NCBI GenBank assembly: GCA_032358255.1
Contig: JAULBX010000892.1
Span: 93,865 to 157,864, forward strand
DNA: 64,000 bases
Reading direction: 5' to 3'
Origin: Heterotrichella gracilis
Lineage: Eukaryota; Sar; Xanthophyceae; Tribonematales; Xanthonemataceae
Position numbers and translations under genes: made by a program. The notes beneath the pieces were generated by a model. It saw only the letters and a program-made list of their open reading frames with translations. It was not told the DNA's origin and did no database searches. Shown piece after piece: positions 33,244 to 45,700 of the stretch. How positions within the stretch are numbered: the stretch's first letter is position 1; the number at the start of each line of letters is the position of its first letter.

Positions 33244-36200
33244 TCAATCGTCGAAGGTGACCTTCTTGTTCTCCCCAGTGCCTGAGCTGCCTGCATCGAT
33301 CCTCATCTTGGGTGGGCCCCCCCTGCCTCCCCTGGCAAAGCCCCTGCCACCGCCGCGACCTGTGCACATACCCACACACCACCATCAGTAACAAATCAGC
33401 GGACGCGGCGCTGACGTGCTGCAAGCGCCATGCATGTGGTGGTGCCTGTGGGACAATACTGCCTGCTACCGCCCTCTGACAGAATGGAATTGCATCCCTA
33501 AAAACCCCACCAAAAAACTACTACTGCTAACTAGGAAAAATGTGGTCGAGTAATGGGTGTCGCCTGCTGGGTAATACCGAAGAGGTAATGGCGCCGACGG
33601 CGCTCCCCACGGTGATGGAATCAGCATTCGGGACTAAGGGAGGCGGTCCACCGAGACCGCATTTGCAGCGAGCTGCGCCTGCAGTGCAGCGGTGGGGCCT
33701 ACAACCTAAGTGCATCGCTGTGCGGTGTTTGCGTTTGGGATGTGCACCCACTGGTAGGGTGCCCCATGCCGCGGGGCTGCCATGCGGCAAGCATGGCGCG
33801 CCCCCACCAAAGAAACCCTAAAACCTAGACCCTAAACGACAGGATCCCTAAGCTCTCCCTGTGCACACTCACGCTATCCCTATCATACCGTGCAAAAACT
33901 AAAACCTGAATCACTGAGGTGTTATACATTGCCAGGTGAGCCAGGCGGGGATCCCTACCGGCAAAGAAGTCCTTCAAAAAATTGCCCTAAATTTAAACAA
34001 TCCTAGGTAGTTTACGCACCTCCCCTGCCGCCGCTGTCCCTGCCGCCAAAGCCACCGCCGCGTCCGCCGAAGCCGCCGCCCCGGCCGCCAAACCCGCCGC
34101 GGCCGCGACCGCGGTCCCCGCCCCGACCGCCGAAACCACCACCGCGGCCGCCGCCAGCGCCGCCACCGCCACCAACGTTCAAGTCAACCTTGAGCCACCC
34201 ACCGGCAACCTCGCTGCCATCCACATCAGCGGCCTTCTCCTGCAGGGGGGGACATGTTATGGGTTAGGAACTGGGGAAGGAAATAGGACCCAGCAGAGTG
34301 GCCGAGGGGATGAGGTTAGGAGGTGCATGGTTCCATATGGGGCTGGGTTTTGAATGAGGCAGTTGCTGGTTTCCATATGACCCAGAGGTAGAACTACTGT
34401 ACATATATACAGAACAACATGCACCAGGATCTGGCCATGGAAGCAAAAGGGAGGCACCAGACAGCAAGCCTCCAGCAGCTAGGCACCAAGTCACATCACC
34501 ACCACTTGGACCTTGCCCTGGGCAGTCTCAAAACCTTTCTAGGGTTGAAGGTTCCAGGGTTTAGGGTTTCAGCATCCGTACCTTGCCCTGAGCGGTCTCA
34601 AACTCGATGAAACCGATGCCCTTGATCTCCCCGGTTTCCCTGTCAGTGGGTAGGCGCACTGCCTTGATGGCTCCGCACCCCTGGAAGGCCTCAGTCAGCG
34701 CATTCCGGATCTCGTCCTCCCCTTGGTACCTGTGGAATCACAGACAGTTACATTTTAATTACACGCAATTACTGAGTAGTCACTCGTTGTTGATTAATCT
34801 ATTGTATTCCAAATCTTCCCATCCCTTGGTACCAGTCACAACCCTTAACATATCAAAGGCCTTGACAAACATCAATCTTAAACCCTAAATCATAACCCTA
34901 GGCGTACCTGTCAAAGCCCTTGACAAACACTGTTGTGCTGTCGTCCCTCTCCCTGCCGGCGGGGGTGCCGGTGCCGGGGGTGCGGGGGGTGCGGGCACCG
35001 CCACCTGTGGGGTGTGGGGAGGAGGAGGTTGGGAGGTGGGGTGGGGTGGTGGGGGGTGTAATAAGGTTGGCAGCACCACCACTTCAAAGGGGTGGGGGAG
35101 CAAGTGGAAAAGGCAGGCGAGGGGAGGGAATCACATGCATACACTCGGCCAGTACACGGTTTAAGCGCTGTACCACTGTTGGGAGGTCAGGGTTTACTTT
35201 TCGGGTTTAGGGTTTAGCTCACTACCAGTCCGCTCCTCGGCAAAGTCGCAGAAGATTTGCCTGCCCTCCATGTCGGATCCGCTCAGCGCCACAGCCGCTG
35301 CTGCGGCCTCGGCGCTCTCAAACTGGAGGTGGGCGAAACCGCGGGAGCGGTTGTCGTCGCCGCGCGCTGCAAGGCAGGTCACATATCAGGGTCAATCAAC
35401 CATTGGGTGTAAGCAGTGCATGGCTGGTTGGCGCAACGCATGCAGGTACTGACAGCTAATCTGCTGCAACGCTTGTAACTAGTTGACAGGGACATCCAAA
35501 ATAGAGACCATCCTGGTTACCCTAAGGTGGGGTTGTAATGGCGTACCTAGCCGCACGTCGGTGGCCGCGCCGCAGTCGGCAAAGTAGGTGGTGAGGTAGT
35601 CCTCGTCAGCGGCCCAAGGCAGGTTCTTGACGAACACCACGGTGCTGTTGGCGGCGGCGGCGGGGGTCTTGGGTGCCTCCGCCTTCTTCACAACCACCTC
35701 CTCCTCGTCCTCCTCTTCATCCTCGTCGTCAGACTCCTCCTCGTCGGAGCTCTCGGCCTTCTGCACATGGGGATAAACAGTGGTCAGTGGGTGAAAACCC
35801 TAAACTCTAAACCCTCTATGATCAGTTGGCCTTCTGCCTGGCGGGGGTAAAAAGTGGTCAGTGGGTGACCTTATGAACCCTAAATTGCAAGACACTAAAA
35901 TTCTGAACTGCTAGTTGGCACGCACACAGAAGCAGCAATTGCAGGCGGCTGTGCCCGGTAAAGCAGGGTGACGGTATAGAGTGTAGGGTTTAGGTTACGG
36001 CGCCTGTACCAAGTAAAGCAGGAGGTTATGGTTTAGGCAGCTGTGCAAGGCAAAACAGGGTTTAGGGTTTGAGCCTCATGCCGCGCACCTTAGCCTTCTT
36101 TGAAGCCTTGGCTGCTGGTGCGTCTGCCTTGCGCTTGGGTGCTGGCTTGGCCTCCTCCATCTCCTCATCAGATGACTCCTCCTCCTCATCGGACTCCTCC

Positions 36201-39026
36201 TCATCGGACTCCTCCTGGAGGCACAGGCATAAGCAAAGTGAGTAACACGGTGGCGGGGGTCAGGGTTTAGGATTTGAGACCCAAAGCGTGGCGGGGTATG
36301 CAGGTGAGCGTTTTGAGACCTAAGCCGAAAACACAGGCGGGTATGCAGAACTGTGGTGGGCAAATAAAGCTGCAGTGGTGTTCAGGATGTATCACCGGAG
36401 AGTGTAAAAAGAAAAGGAAAAAAGGACGCAGGTGCAGGCACGGGGCAGACATGAAGTGTGTGCTCCAGGCAAAGGACCAGGCAGGATTGGAAGTGGGAGG
36501 GGTGGGGACCCTAGCGCAGGATTTTGAAGCTGGGTTGACAAGGGTTTATTGTGTAGGGTTTGCAACTCTAGCACAGAATTTGGAGCTGGGTCAACCAAGG
36601 GTTTTGCACGTTGCGTTGCCTAGGGTCAGCTAGGATTTAGGGTTTACCTCCTCTGATTCCTCGTCGGACTCCTCTTCACTGCTGCTGTCAGCCTGTAGCC
36701 CAAAATAGGGTTTAGCCATCCTTCAAGAACCCCAACTAAAACCCTAAGCAGCTCAAGGCAGGCCTAGGTGCGCGCAGGCAGGGTGACTGGCTCTTACACC
36801 TGGTTAAGTGGTTTGCAGCTACCTACCTAAACCCTATTTAAAACCCTAAGCAGGCCTAGGTGCGCGCAGGCAGGGTGACTGGCTCTTACACCTGGTTAGA
36901 GTGCTTTGCAGATACCTACCTACAACCCTTACGTGAACCCTAACTGAAACCCTAAGCAGGCCTAGGTGCGCGCAGGCAGGGTGACTAGCTCTTACACCTT
37001 GGTTAGCGTGCTTGCAGCTGTCTACCTAAACCCCACTAAACCCTAAAGCAAAAACCCTAAAACCCTAATCCCGGCTCACCTTGGCTGCTGCCTTGCCCTT
37101 GGCTGCTGGCTTGGCTACCACCTCCTCCTCATCAGAGGACTCCTCCTCCTCCTCATCGGATGACTCCTCGTCAGAGTCGGGCTTGGCTGCTGCCTTCTTG
37201 GCAGCGGGCTTAGCGGGCTCCTCATCAGACTCCTGCACACCAGAAAGGGTCGACAAGGCAGCTAGTAGGGTTTAGGATTGCACACAAGACACGGGTGGGT
37301 GAGCCAGGCTGTCAGGTAGTTGGCTAGGCACCCGCGTCCAGCAAGTCCACGCATCCCGCCATACAAGTACACGCTTAAATGGGTAAGGGGTAGGGCACCT
37401 ATGCAACTGCACCAGCAACACCTGAGACTGTACCTTGAGTGGGTACCACAAGGCCCCACGTTGTCAAGGACCAACAACACCAAGAACCGCACCCAGGGGC
37501 ACCAACGACTGCACCACTGCACTCCAACACGGCGAGGGAGCACCAACACTGTACTCAACGACGCCAAGACCCACGCCATATGTTGGGCGCCAGCCACAGC
37601 ACCTGCCCGCGCACCTCGTCAGAAGACTCCTCCTCGTCGCTGCTCTCCTCCTTTGCGGCGGCCTTCTTCCCCCCCTTGGCAGCGGGCTTGGCGGCGGGCT
37701 CCTCGTCAGAAGACTCCTCCTCATCGCTGTCCTCCTCCTCTGAGGAGTCTGCCTTGGCGGCGGCAGCGGCGGCCTTCTTGGCGGGTGCTGCCTTCACGGG
37801 CTTCACCTGGGATGGGAGGTGGCACAGGGGGTTAACAGGAGTGGGTGTTGTTAACAGGGGGGGATATGAGTGTGGTGGTCTTGGCGGGAGCGGCCTTGAC
37901 GGGCTTCACTTGAACGGGGGTTGGCACAGGGGTGAAGGCAAGTAAAATAGTATTGTGGGTAGCAGGGGAGGCTCGCAGGGGCGGTGGGTGACAAGGGTTG
38001 CGGCCTCCACACAGATGCTAAACAGGAAGTAGGCAGTGCTGCTAGTCTAATATTGACAACCAGGGGCTGACAGGGATTTAAGGGGCCGGACACTACGGCG
38101 GGTATGAGCGAGACAAGGGTGGTTGGCATGCATACAGGCTCGACGTAGACTCGAGCGTTTGTTTGGCGGTGCAAGGTGGGGGGTGGCGGAAGGTTTCGTG
38201 CAGCCGGCCACGCCTACGAGGACGGCGGCACGGCGGTTGAAAGAAAGCACTACCTTGCAAGGTTCCTAGCAGGCTGGCACAGTCTTGAAACGAGTTGGGC
38301 TGGTGCGCGAGGCAAAGCTGCGCCTCTTGAGCCGCCAGTGCATGCATATACGGCTGCGAACGGCGCAGGCTAGACAAACGCTTTTCACGGACTAAAATCC
38401 ATGCAGACGGACAAACGACGCGAATAGGCCTAAAAACACTAGTCGCTTTGGAAAGGAGCCGACAAGAAAAGGCCATCTGCATTTATAGGGTGCAGATTAC
38501 GGGGATCAGTGCAGAGTGCAATAGCAACCGGCCTGGTTATCGTACCTCTTCCTCGTCAGAGTCCTCCTCATCGGAGCTCTCCTCTTCAGAAGATGACTCA
38601 GCCTGTGTGCGCAACATCGGGTCAGCAGGCAGCAATCATCCAGTGTTGTTGGGTACCAGCGCGCGCAGCCAGACGGCAACCCCAACGGCAACCCGTGCGT
38701 ACCTTCTTTGCTGCTGCCTTCACTCCGTTCTGCTTGACCACTGGTGCAGGCTCCTCGTCGGACTCCTCATCTGAGCTCTCCTCGTCCGAGCTCTCAACCT
38801 GCGGCCAGCCAAAATAGCGATCAGTTTGCTGGTGGTTGCCCAACGAACCCAGGCACGGACAGAGTCTGCCTGGGCTATATATAGCGTACATATAGCCACA
38901 GCAGCAAGTACCTACCTTCTTGACGGGCTTGGCTGCCTTCTCAGCCTTCACAGCCTTCTGCTTTGCTTTCTTCTCGGCGGCTGGGGCCGGCTTTGCGACA
39001 GCCTTGGCTGCCTTGGCTTTCGCCAT
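33244..39026 (-). CDS. Nucleolin-like protein (acidic repeats, two RRMs, RGG tail)
   Basis: Exons 38916-39026, 38703-38798, 38546-38602, 37615-37806, 37080-37232, 36648-36692, 36089-36214, 35547-35760, 35226-35366, 34908-35004, 34582-34729, 34020-34239, 33244-33359 give 571 residues. Nucleolin acts in rRNA transcription and early ribosome assembly in the nucleolus. The N-terminus is Lys/Ala-rich. It is followed by alternating Ser/Glu/Asp runs (SSDEEESDEE type, likely CK2 sites) and Lys/Ala/Pro linkers, with each acidic block on its own exon. RRM1 has RNP2 VFVKNL and RNP1 RGFAHLQF; RRM2 has VFVKGF and KGIGFIEF. A Gly/Arg-rich RGG tail follows, ending VTFDD. All phases fit. Large introns carry telomere-type tracts, minisatellites and exon-edge copies. 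Confidence 0.93.
34503..34872 (-). repeat. Copies of nucleolin RRM2 exon edges
   Basis: About 34506-34545 repeats the donor edge of exon 34582-34729 (accttgccctg.gc.gtctcaaa). About 34818-34832 and 34848-34872 are decayed copies of the acceptor of the same exon and the donor edge of exon 34908-35004. TTTAGGG or CCCTAAA tracts lie between them. Confidence 0.75.
36755..37045 (-). repeat. Three-copy minisatellite in a nucleolin intron
   Basis: Unit ggcctaggtgcgcgcaggca plus gggtgactggctcttacacc begins at about 36760, 36852 and 36958 (periods about 92 and 106 bp). CCCTAAA-type tracts lie between units. It is intronic, between the exons ending at 37080 and starting at 36692. Confidence 0.9.
37873..37925 (-). 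repeat. Copy of the acceptor edge of nucleolin exon 37615-37806
   Basis: About 50 bp (gcggccttgacgggcttcac core) repeats 37780-37825, including the acceptor region and the flanking 'gttggcacaggg'. Confidence 0.85.
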
Positions 39027-39839
39027 CCCGGCAGGGGTGGGTGTGTGTGGAGGATGGACCCTCAATAACCAGGAACGAGTTCCGGTACTCGAAACGGGGC
39101 AGCAAGGTTAAAGTACTAGCAGTGTTTGCTTGCAAAGTGCGACAAAGTGCCGACCATCGCGAGCTATGAAGCAAAAGCTTGTCGGCCAAAGTTGGTGCGC
39201 CGCCCGGGACCTGGGCAGCGCCGGCCACCAGAAACCCTTGCCAGGGTTTGGGAAAACCCTAGGGTTGGCCAATTTAACAACTCACTGCGGAGGGCGAAGG
39301 CCTCAGGGGCGGCCCCTTGCAGGCTTTCACTGCAGCAGTGCTCGTTAACTTTATGCTGGAGAATATGCGGTACGGGATCAAGCAGTCACCTGTATCTGGG
39401 TGTCACTGCAACTCTAGACCAGTCGTTTGCAACGAGAATCTCACAGGTGTAGACATGCTCAAATTAACTGAAAAGTTGCAAAAAATGGCAGTGCGTTGCC
39501 ATGCACACATGTGTGCGTGCATGATCCTGCAACAGCATTGATTGGCTCGAAGCCTTGGAATATAGTTGATCAAAAGGACACGTGTACGCTTTCAAAAAGT
39601 TCAAAATTGGCCTCGCACCCTGCAGGAAGCCGGCTGACACCCACATTACCATTCAAGAGCAATCGCAACTCGCAATTCACGCCACGCACCCAAATGATAT
39701 TGGCAATAGAAACTCAAGACGACCGGCATTAGCAGCCGATACTATGGGCAATAGCAAACCTCCTGCAGCAGGACACCACAGCTGCCAACAGGCGCCACCC
39801 ACAGTAGTGGGCCCCACATTGCCCCCAGCGGTGCCCCAT
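39027..39839. promoter_or_regulatory. Intergenic region upstream of nucleolin / downstream of FKBP17
   Basis: The nucleolin promoter should lie in the part nearest 39027. A telomere-like AACCCTAGGGTT and a second AAACCCTTG are at 39225-39275. No ORF of note. Confidence 0.4.
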
Positions 39840-41904
39840 TCACGAGGGGGGTATGGACACCCTGAGAAGTTCCACCTCATAGGTGAGTGGCGCACCGGGG
39901 GGCACCACGCCCTGCCCTGCGGCGTCAGGTGCATTGGGTCGCAGCACTGCGCCTCGGTCACCGAAGCCAAGCTCTGGGGGAATGTCCACGCGCCGCTTGC
40001 CGCCTGTGAAGCGCGAATGCAAGTTGAACGAGCATGGCATTCCCTAGGGTAGGCTCCAGGAAGACTGAGCAAGCTGTGAGGATACTTGCCTGGTCAAAAT
40101 AAAGCAAACAATGCACCATGCAACCAATTAAAAACTGCAAAGCCGCTTCATGCGCTGACGGCCATCGCTCGTGGTAGCGTCACCCTAAACACAAACCCTA
40201 AGTTACCCTGTACAGCCTCTAGGGCATACCTGTGCGCATGTCTGACAGAACCTCCTCCAAGCCCTGGCAGATGCCTCCATTGAAGGGCCTCGCGCCATAC
40301 ACAAACACGCGCGGCCGGCCCGCGGTGTCGTCCACTAGCACGCCATTCGCAAAGAGTTTGAAGTTGAGCGCCACAAGGAATCCCCGGGTGACTGGTGTGC
40401 CCCCTCCTACTTTCAGCTCCTGGTAGCGTATTCCCCCTGGGAGCACCACCTCCGGGGCTGCTGTCACCTCCTGCAAGGGGTGGGAGGGGGCGGTGGCGGT
40501 GTTGGTGGTGATGGTGGGAAGGAGGGGGGGCACAATGCAATTACAAGGGCTGCCAACCCATATCAATGTGTTGAAGGACATGAAAGAAAATAAAGCGACA
40601 ACTCATGGACTCTGGCTGGTGTGCTTTGTGCAGTGAAAGGAGGCGCATCTGCTGTGTGCTTATACCGCCGGTAGGCCAGCTTTGTTGCCCAGGCTATGCG
40701 TAGGACCCCAAGAAAGGAAACGGCCCCAAGTAACAGCCAGGAATGCAATTGCACGGCTGACTCAGTGTGCTAAACTGGCTGTGCTGCCGAAAAGCACGCA
40801 GTCAAGCAACTCTAACTAAGAGTTTTAGGCACACCCTACCTTTGTGTTCTTGGCCTCAGATGCCACCTCCAGCCGCGTCTTGATCTGCTCCGAGACAACC
40901 CCAAAGGTTAAAAACCCAAGCCACGCCAGGCCGCCCGCCAACCTACACAGCAAAAAACCCTACTTAGGGTCAAGGGTCGAGGGCCATACCACCCGCCAGG
41001 CTGCAAGCAGGCACGTCCGGTAGTGACCGCCTTGTTGCAATCAGGAAACCCTAAACCCTAAGCTTCAGACACTAGACTACCCACAAGCCAGAAGCCACAA
41101 CAGAGCGCCAAAGCTTAGCAAGCCTAGCCATGCCAGGCCACCCGCCAGTCTACAAACACCAGACACACCACAGTGACAGTCTAGTTGTATTAAAAGCCTT
41201 GAATAAAAACCACACGAGCAAAAAGCCACCGATGTAGGGCTTAGGGTTTAAGCGCTAGGGCTGGTTTGGTGGTGTACTTGCAATGCGTCCATGCGCTTGC
41301 GGTGCATCCATGCCAATACGTGCATGCGCAATGGCATAGAAGCCACAGCTTAAGGTTAAAGTGCTACGGCCATGTCTGGGGTGGGTGGTGGACAGTGGCA
41401 TGCCAGGTGGCGTATGCACACATGCGCACCCAAAGCGCCGCGTCAAATTGGTTGCTATCCAGTCCGTGGATTCCGCCTGCCGACGTGGTCCCTTGCTGGC
41501 GGGATCAAGAGGGTCTTTGGCTGCTTGTGGTTGTGATTCAGCCACTGGGGGAGGGGTGCTGCTGCCAGTGCTTGTGCTAGTGCTTGGGGTGTCACTGTCG
41601 CTTGACGCCAGCACCAACACCCGGGCTGCGTGAAAAAAGGGTTCTTGCATTGGGGTTGGGTGTGGTGATGGCCGTTACAGGCAAACCAGGGCGGCCCAGA
41701 TACTGAAACCGCAGATATGCATATGCATGCATGCATGATGCATGCATACAACATATTTGGGAGTCCGCTACAGTGCACACGTCGAAGCCACTTACATGAC
41801 CGTTTGCTTCTCCACGCAGGTTTTGCCACCTTCACGACGTGACAGGCTGCCGAGGGTCTGTGCCCACACGGCGCCCCGAAAGGTCGCACCACGCTGCTTG
41901 CCAT
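39840..41904 (-). CDS. Chloroplast FKBP-type immunophilin (FKBP17-2 type)
   Basis: Exons 41796-41904, 41430-41625, 40840-40942, 40230-40470, 39840-40003 give 270 residues. FKBP domains are peptidyl-prolyl isomerases; FKBP17 members sit in thylakoids and many lack key active-site residues. The N-terminus (MASSVVRPFG...) is transit-like. A Ser/Thr-rich linker leads to the conserved DWIATNLTRRFGLAGGLAWL, a hydrophobic stretch (AWLGFLTFGVV) and SEQIKTRLEVASEA, matching plant FKBP17-2. The FKBP domain has LPGGIRYQELKVGGG, GGICQGLEEVL and the C-terminal GGKRRVDIPPELGFG...LTYEVELL. The ATG chosen starts the transit peptide. An ATG 84 bp upstream in frame would add a hydrophobic leader and is less likely. 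Confidence 0.9.
40975..41158 (-). repeat. Decayed copies of FKBP17 exon 3 acceptor edge
   Basis: About 41120-41158 (gccatgccaggccacccgcc core) and about 40983-41010 resemble 40915-40950 (the LAGGLAW acceptor). CCCTAAACCCTAA is at 41048-41060. Confidence 0.75.
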
Positions 41905-42718
41905 ATCCAATTCACAGTATATTCCGAGAGTGGCAACTAGTAACCCCAACCAGGCGAAGAAATAGAAGACTTTTGGGGCACCCAGCACTCTTGTTGCTGC
42001 GAAAGGTTACCGGTTACTCACAAAATAGCGCTAGGCAAGCCTTTCACCGTCCAGTTATGCCTCAAGACTATTGGGCAAGGTATCGGAGGTGGCTAGTCTA
42101 AGGCAGGGTTGCTGTATCAGGCAACAGCAGCGCTGGAACATGTGGTCTTTAGCCACCTCTTCCCACCACGGGTCTGCCTTTAAAAATTCTCCCAGTGGGT
42201 CACTGTTACCAGCTGAAAGCTTTAGCAAGTTCCTTGTGGTGGGATACAGCATAAAATACTTCAGGCTGTGAAGCCAACTGAACCCTTTACGGCGCTTTGC
42301 CAATTGGCTCAGAACCCTTGCGACTGTCTGTGGTGTTGTGACAGAAAGTGGAAAACTGCTGCAGAACATGAGAATGGACACAGTAGCATCTGAAAATGCA
42401 CAGTGTTGGTACTTGAAGTAGGTTCAAGAAGTACAAGAAGTATGTCAGTAGCGAGGTGGAAAAACAATATTGTAGCTCACTCACACACTTCAGTGCTGAC
42501 TGGAACTGTCCGTCCAAAGCATGGTCCACGATGAACAGCAGTGGCGAGATACAGACTTGGAATGCTTTGAAAAGAGCAAATGCACAGCGGCAACTGACCA
42601 ACACTAAGAGCAAGACAAACAAATCACCTGAGCTACAATGCTATCACCTAAAATCCTTTACATCGTTTGTTCCATGCGTTTGGATCTACCTACACTACCT
42701 CTACCCACAACCCCCAGC
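41905..42718. other. Intergenic region with an unassigned minus-strand ORF pair
   Basis: Minus-strand ORFs at 42055-42381 (KDPWWEEVA-like, Trp/Leu-rich) and 42287-42622 (hydrophobic, Phe/Leu/Cys-rich) overlap in different frames and look like fragments of one old coding region, perhaps of a mobile element. Nothing specific was recognised. TTACA at 42658-42662 is a TGTAA signal for the ZIP gene. Confidence 0.3.
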
Positions 42719-45700
42719 CTATCGCGCGTTGTCCAGAGTCAAGCAGTAGGGCGTACCATAACACAGCCCTCCCTTCACCACCCCAAGCACCCCCGCCACC
42801 ACCGCCCCCAGCACCACCCCTCGCGCCGCCGAGGCTCGCCGCATCTGCTGCGCAATCGGCAGCACAACAAACGCCGCGGCGGCAATCATCCCGCCCGCCG
42901 CCACCGCCGCAGCCGCCTGCCTCACGTTGTGCGGATCGTACACTTCCTCCCCTGCATCCTCCCCCATTGGCCAGGCCAACATGGCGCACCCAGCAGCCAA
43001 TGGGCCCACGCTCGCAACCAAAGTTGAGAGCACCCACGTGACGGTATATTTCCCCACCAGGGTACCCATCATGCCCCACGACGCCAGGCCACCCAAAAAG
43101 GTGAGGATGCAGGAGGGCAGGAGCGCCCGCATCGAGTCCCCCACCCCCCCCACCGCCACGTGCGCCAGCTGCCACCCCTCGGGCACCCCATGCGCCGCCA
43201 GCACCAGCACAGCAAGCACCAGCGAAGAGTGCTGCTGCGGGCTGAGGGTGGGTTTTAGCCTGGGGAAGGCGGCAAAGGCGGGCGCGGCGGCCTCTGGGGA
43301 GGACAGGTAGGGCTGGGGCGGCTGCGGGGTGTAGGTGTTGGCAAAGTACATGACTCCGCCGCTGCGGGAGGGGGGGAAAGCCAATTTTAGGGTTTTGGGG
43401 TTTTATGGTTTACAGTTGTAGGTGTTGGCAAAGTACATGACTCCGCCGCTGCGGGAGAGGGGCACACCCATTTTAGGGTTTTGGGGTTTAGGGTTTACAG
43501 GTGAAGGTGTTGGCAAAGTACATGACTCCGCCACTGCGGGAAGGGGGAACAGCCAATTTAGGGTTTTGGGTTTTAGGGTTTACAGGTGTAGGCATTAGCA
43601 AAGTACATGACTCTGCCGCTGCGGCAACGGTGGAGGTTGTGCGTCAGCAAGCAGCTCGTTTCAGTCAAAGACAAGGGGATGTGACACGGTGCTGCAGGTC
43701 AAGCCTGTGTGCAGCCTATGTGCAGCATGCACCAATGGCGGCCAGCCCTATGCATGCAGCGTCTCAAGGGTGCACTGCAATCGCCTGTATTGCAACCGCC
43801 AACACGATCCCTTTGTGCAGGGACATGAACAAAACTAGCTAGAAAGGAGATCGACTTACTTTGTTGGAGACATGGGTGTGGTCGGCCTCGCCTGCGGCAG
43901 CATCCCCTCCCCCAGCAGCCCGCTCCCCTGCGCCTCCAGGTCCAGCATCGACATCCCCTTCTTCCCCCCTCCAGCGCCCCCATTGTCCGCCACCAGCCGC
44001 TGCCACACCACCAGCACCAGCAGCGCGCCCACCATGGCCAGAGCCAGCATGTGGGTGGGTTTGACTGTGTGCTCAAAGAGTAGTTGGGAGGCGAGGGTGG
44101 AGGCACCGCTGGTGAGCATGATGCCCGCTGAGGCGGCCAGAAGGAGGGGGCCCGCGGCGGTGTAGGCGGTGAGCAGACCACCTGCACACGCAGCGGCTCG
44201 GGGGTCAATGTGGAAGAACTATGCATCAACAGCCTCTCCTGTGGGGGGGAATGCTGGCTGTGGGGCCAAGAGTTTAATTCATGGTAAAAAGGTGTACTGG
44301 CTTTTCCCCTATGAGCCACTGGTGAGCATGATACCCGCTGATGCAGCCAGCAGGAGAGGGCCCGCGGCGGTGTAGGCGGTGAGTAGACCACCTGCGCAGG
44401 CAGCGGTTCAGGGATTAGCACGAGCGGCCAGGGACTCGGTTGATGGCGGAAACGCGGATTACTGCTTGTCCGTATGGACCACTTGATGCCGCAAACAGCC
44501 AACCCAATAATTTGAAGCCATGGATCATCCCTACCATACATGTCTGGCGTCGCACCCACATGCTAGCAATTACTGGTCCAACGTGTGAGAAAATATTTTC
44601 AGGTGACTTGCATTGCATGCGTGGCACCCTCACCTGCCACCGCCGCCGGGACAGCCGCCATCCCCACTACCAGCAGCGAGGGGACCAGCACATTTAAGCT
44701 GCCACCATTTACAAATTTCTACGTATACTACATCCCTACCACATATGTCCGGCGCCGCATGCACTCGCTGCCTAACAAAAAAAAACGCTTTCGCATTGCA
44801 TGGGTGGCGCCCTCACCTGCCACCGCCGCAGGGACAGCAGCCATCCCCACCACCAGCAGCGAGGGGACAAGCACGTCCAAGCTGCCGCGGATGGGCGACT
44901 GCAGCATGCCATCTGGCGTCTCCAGGCCGGCGATGGCCATGCGCACCCCCTCCAGGCACGCAGCGCTGATAGTGGCCGCTGAGGCCACGGTGGTGTGGGG
45001 CGCATCCTCCAGGGCATCGGGGAGCAGCTCGGCGAACACCATCCAGATCATGCAGCCGCCGGCGAAGCCCAGCGCGATGGGCAGGATGGCCTGTGGGTAC
45101 AGAAAACGCACGTCAACACGCCAGATATTTGCACAGGTTTAACGAGGCCCTAGCGGCTTGATAATCTTACACCGTGACGCCCAAGTTCTAGAACAGTTGG
45201 GAGTTCACAACCTGCAGGGGAGCTGTTTGGCAAACACCATCTAGATCATGCAGCCGCCGGCAAAGCCCACCGCAATGGGCAGGATGGCCTGTGAATGCAG
45301 CAACAGTAACTCATTCAAATGTCACTTTTAATGCTAGTTTTTTTATTTTTCTGCACCAAATATACATCCAGTGACCACATGACACAGTCAAGACATGGCA
45401 TAAGGCTGTTCAGTCCAAGCTGGTTGGCGCACACGCTGTGGCCAGCCTGGCTGCCCATCTGGCAGGAGCGCATGCATGCATTTACCAATCCACCTCATGC
45501 GCACCGTGAACATCTCCACAAACAGGAAGGAGGGCACCGCCACCAGGGGCTGCGGCAGGGTGGTCAGGGTGGACCAGAACAGCGCGTTGCGGGCCGACAC
45601 GCCTTGCGAAACCAGCACCGAGGCCTTGGCCAGGCCCTCTGGTACATTGTGCACGCCAATGGCAAGCGTCACCAGCAGGCCCTGCACAAAAACCAAGTTT

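Noticed and set aside
37081-37275. Ser-rich plus-strand ORF and other plus-strand ORFs over 34000-39000
   Set aside because: They are antisense shadows of the nucleolin acidic and RGG exons.
43411-43640. Regular repeats suggesting a CRISPR-like array
   Set aside because: The repeats are copies of a local exon edge with telomere-type spacers in a eukaryotic intron, and the spacers are not unique.
43699-44559. 286-residue minus-strand open frame in the ZIP gene
   Set aside because: It overlaps ZIP exon 8 in another frame; the exon 8 frame has proper membrane helices and matching splice phases.
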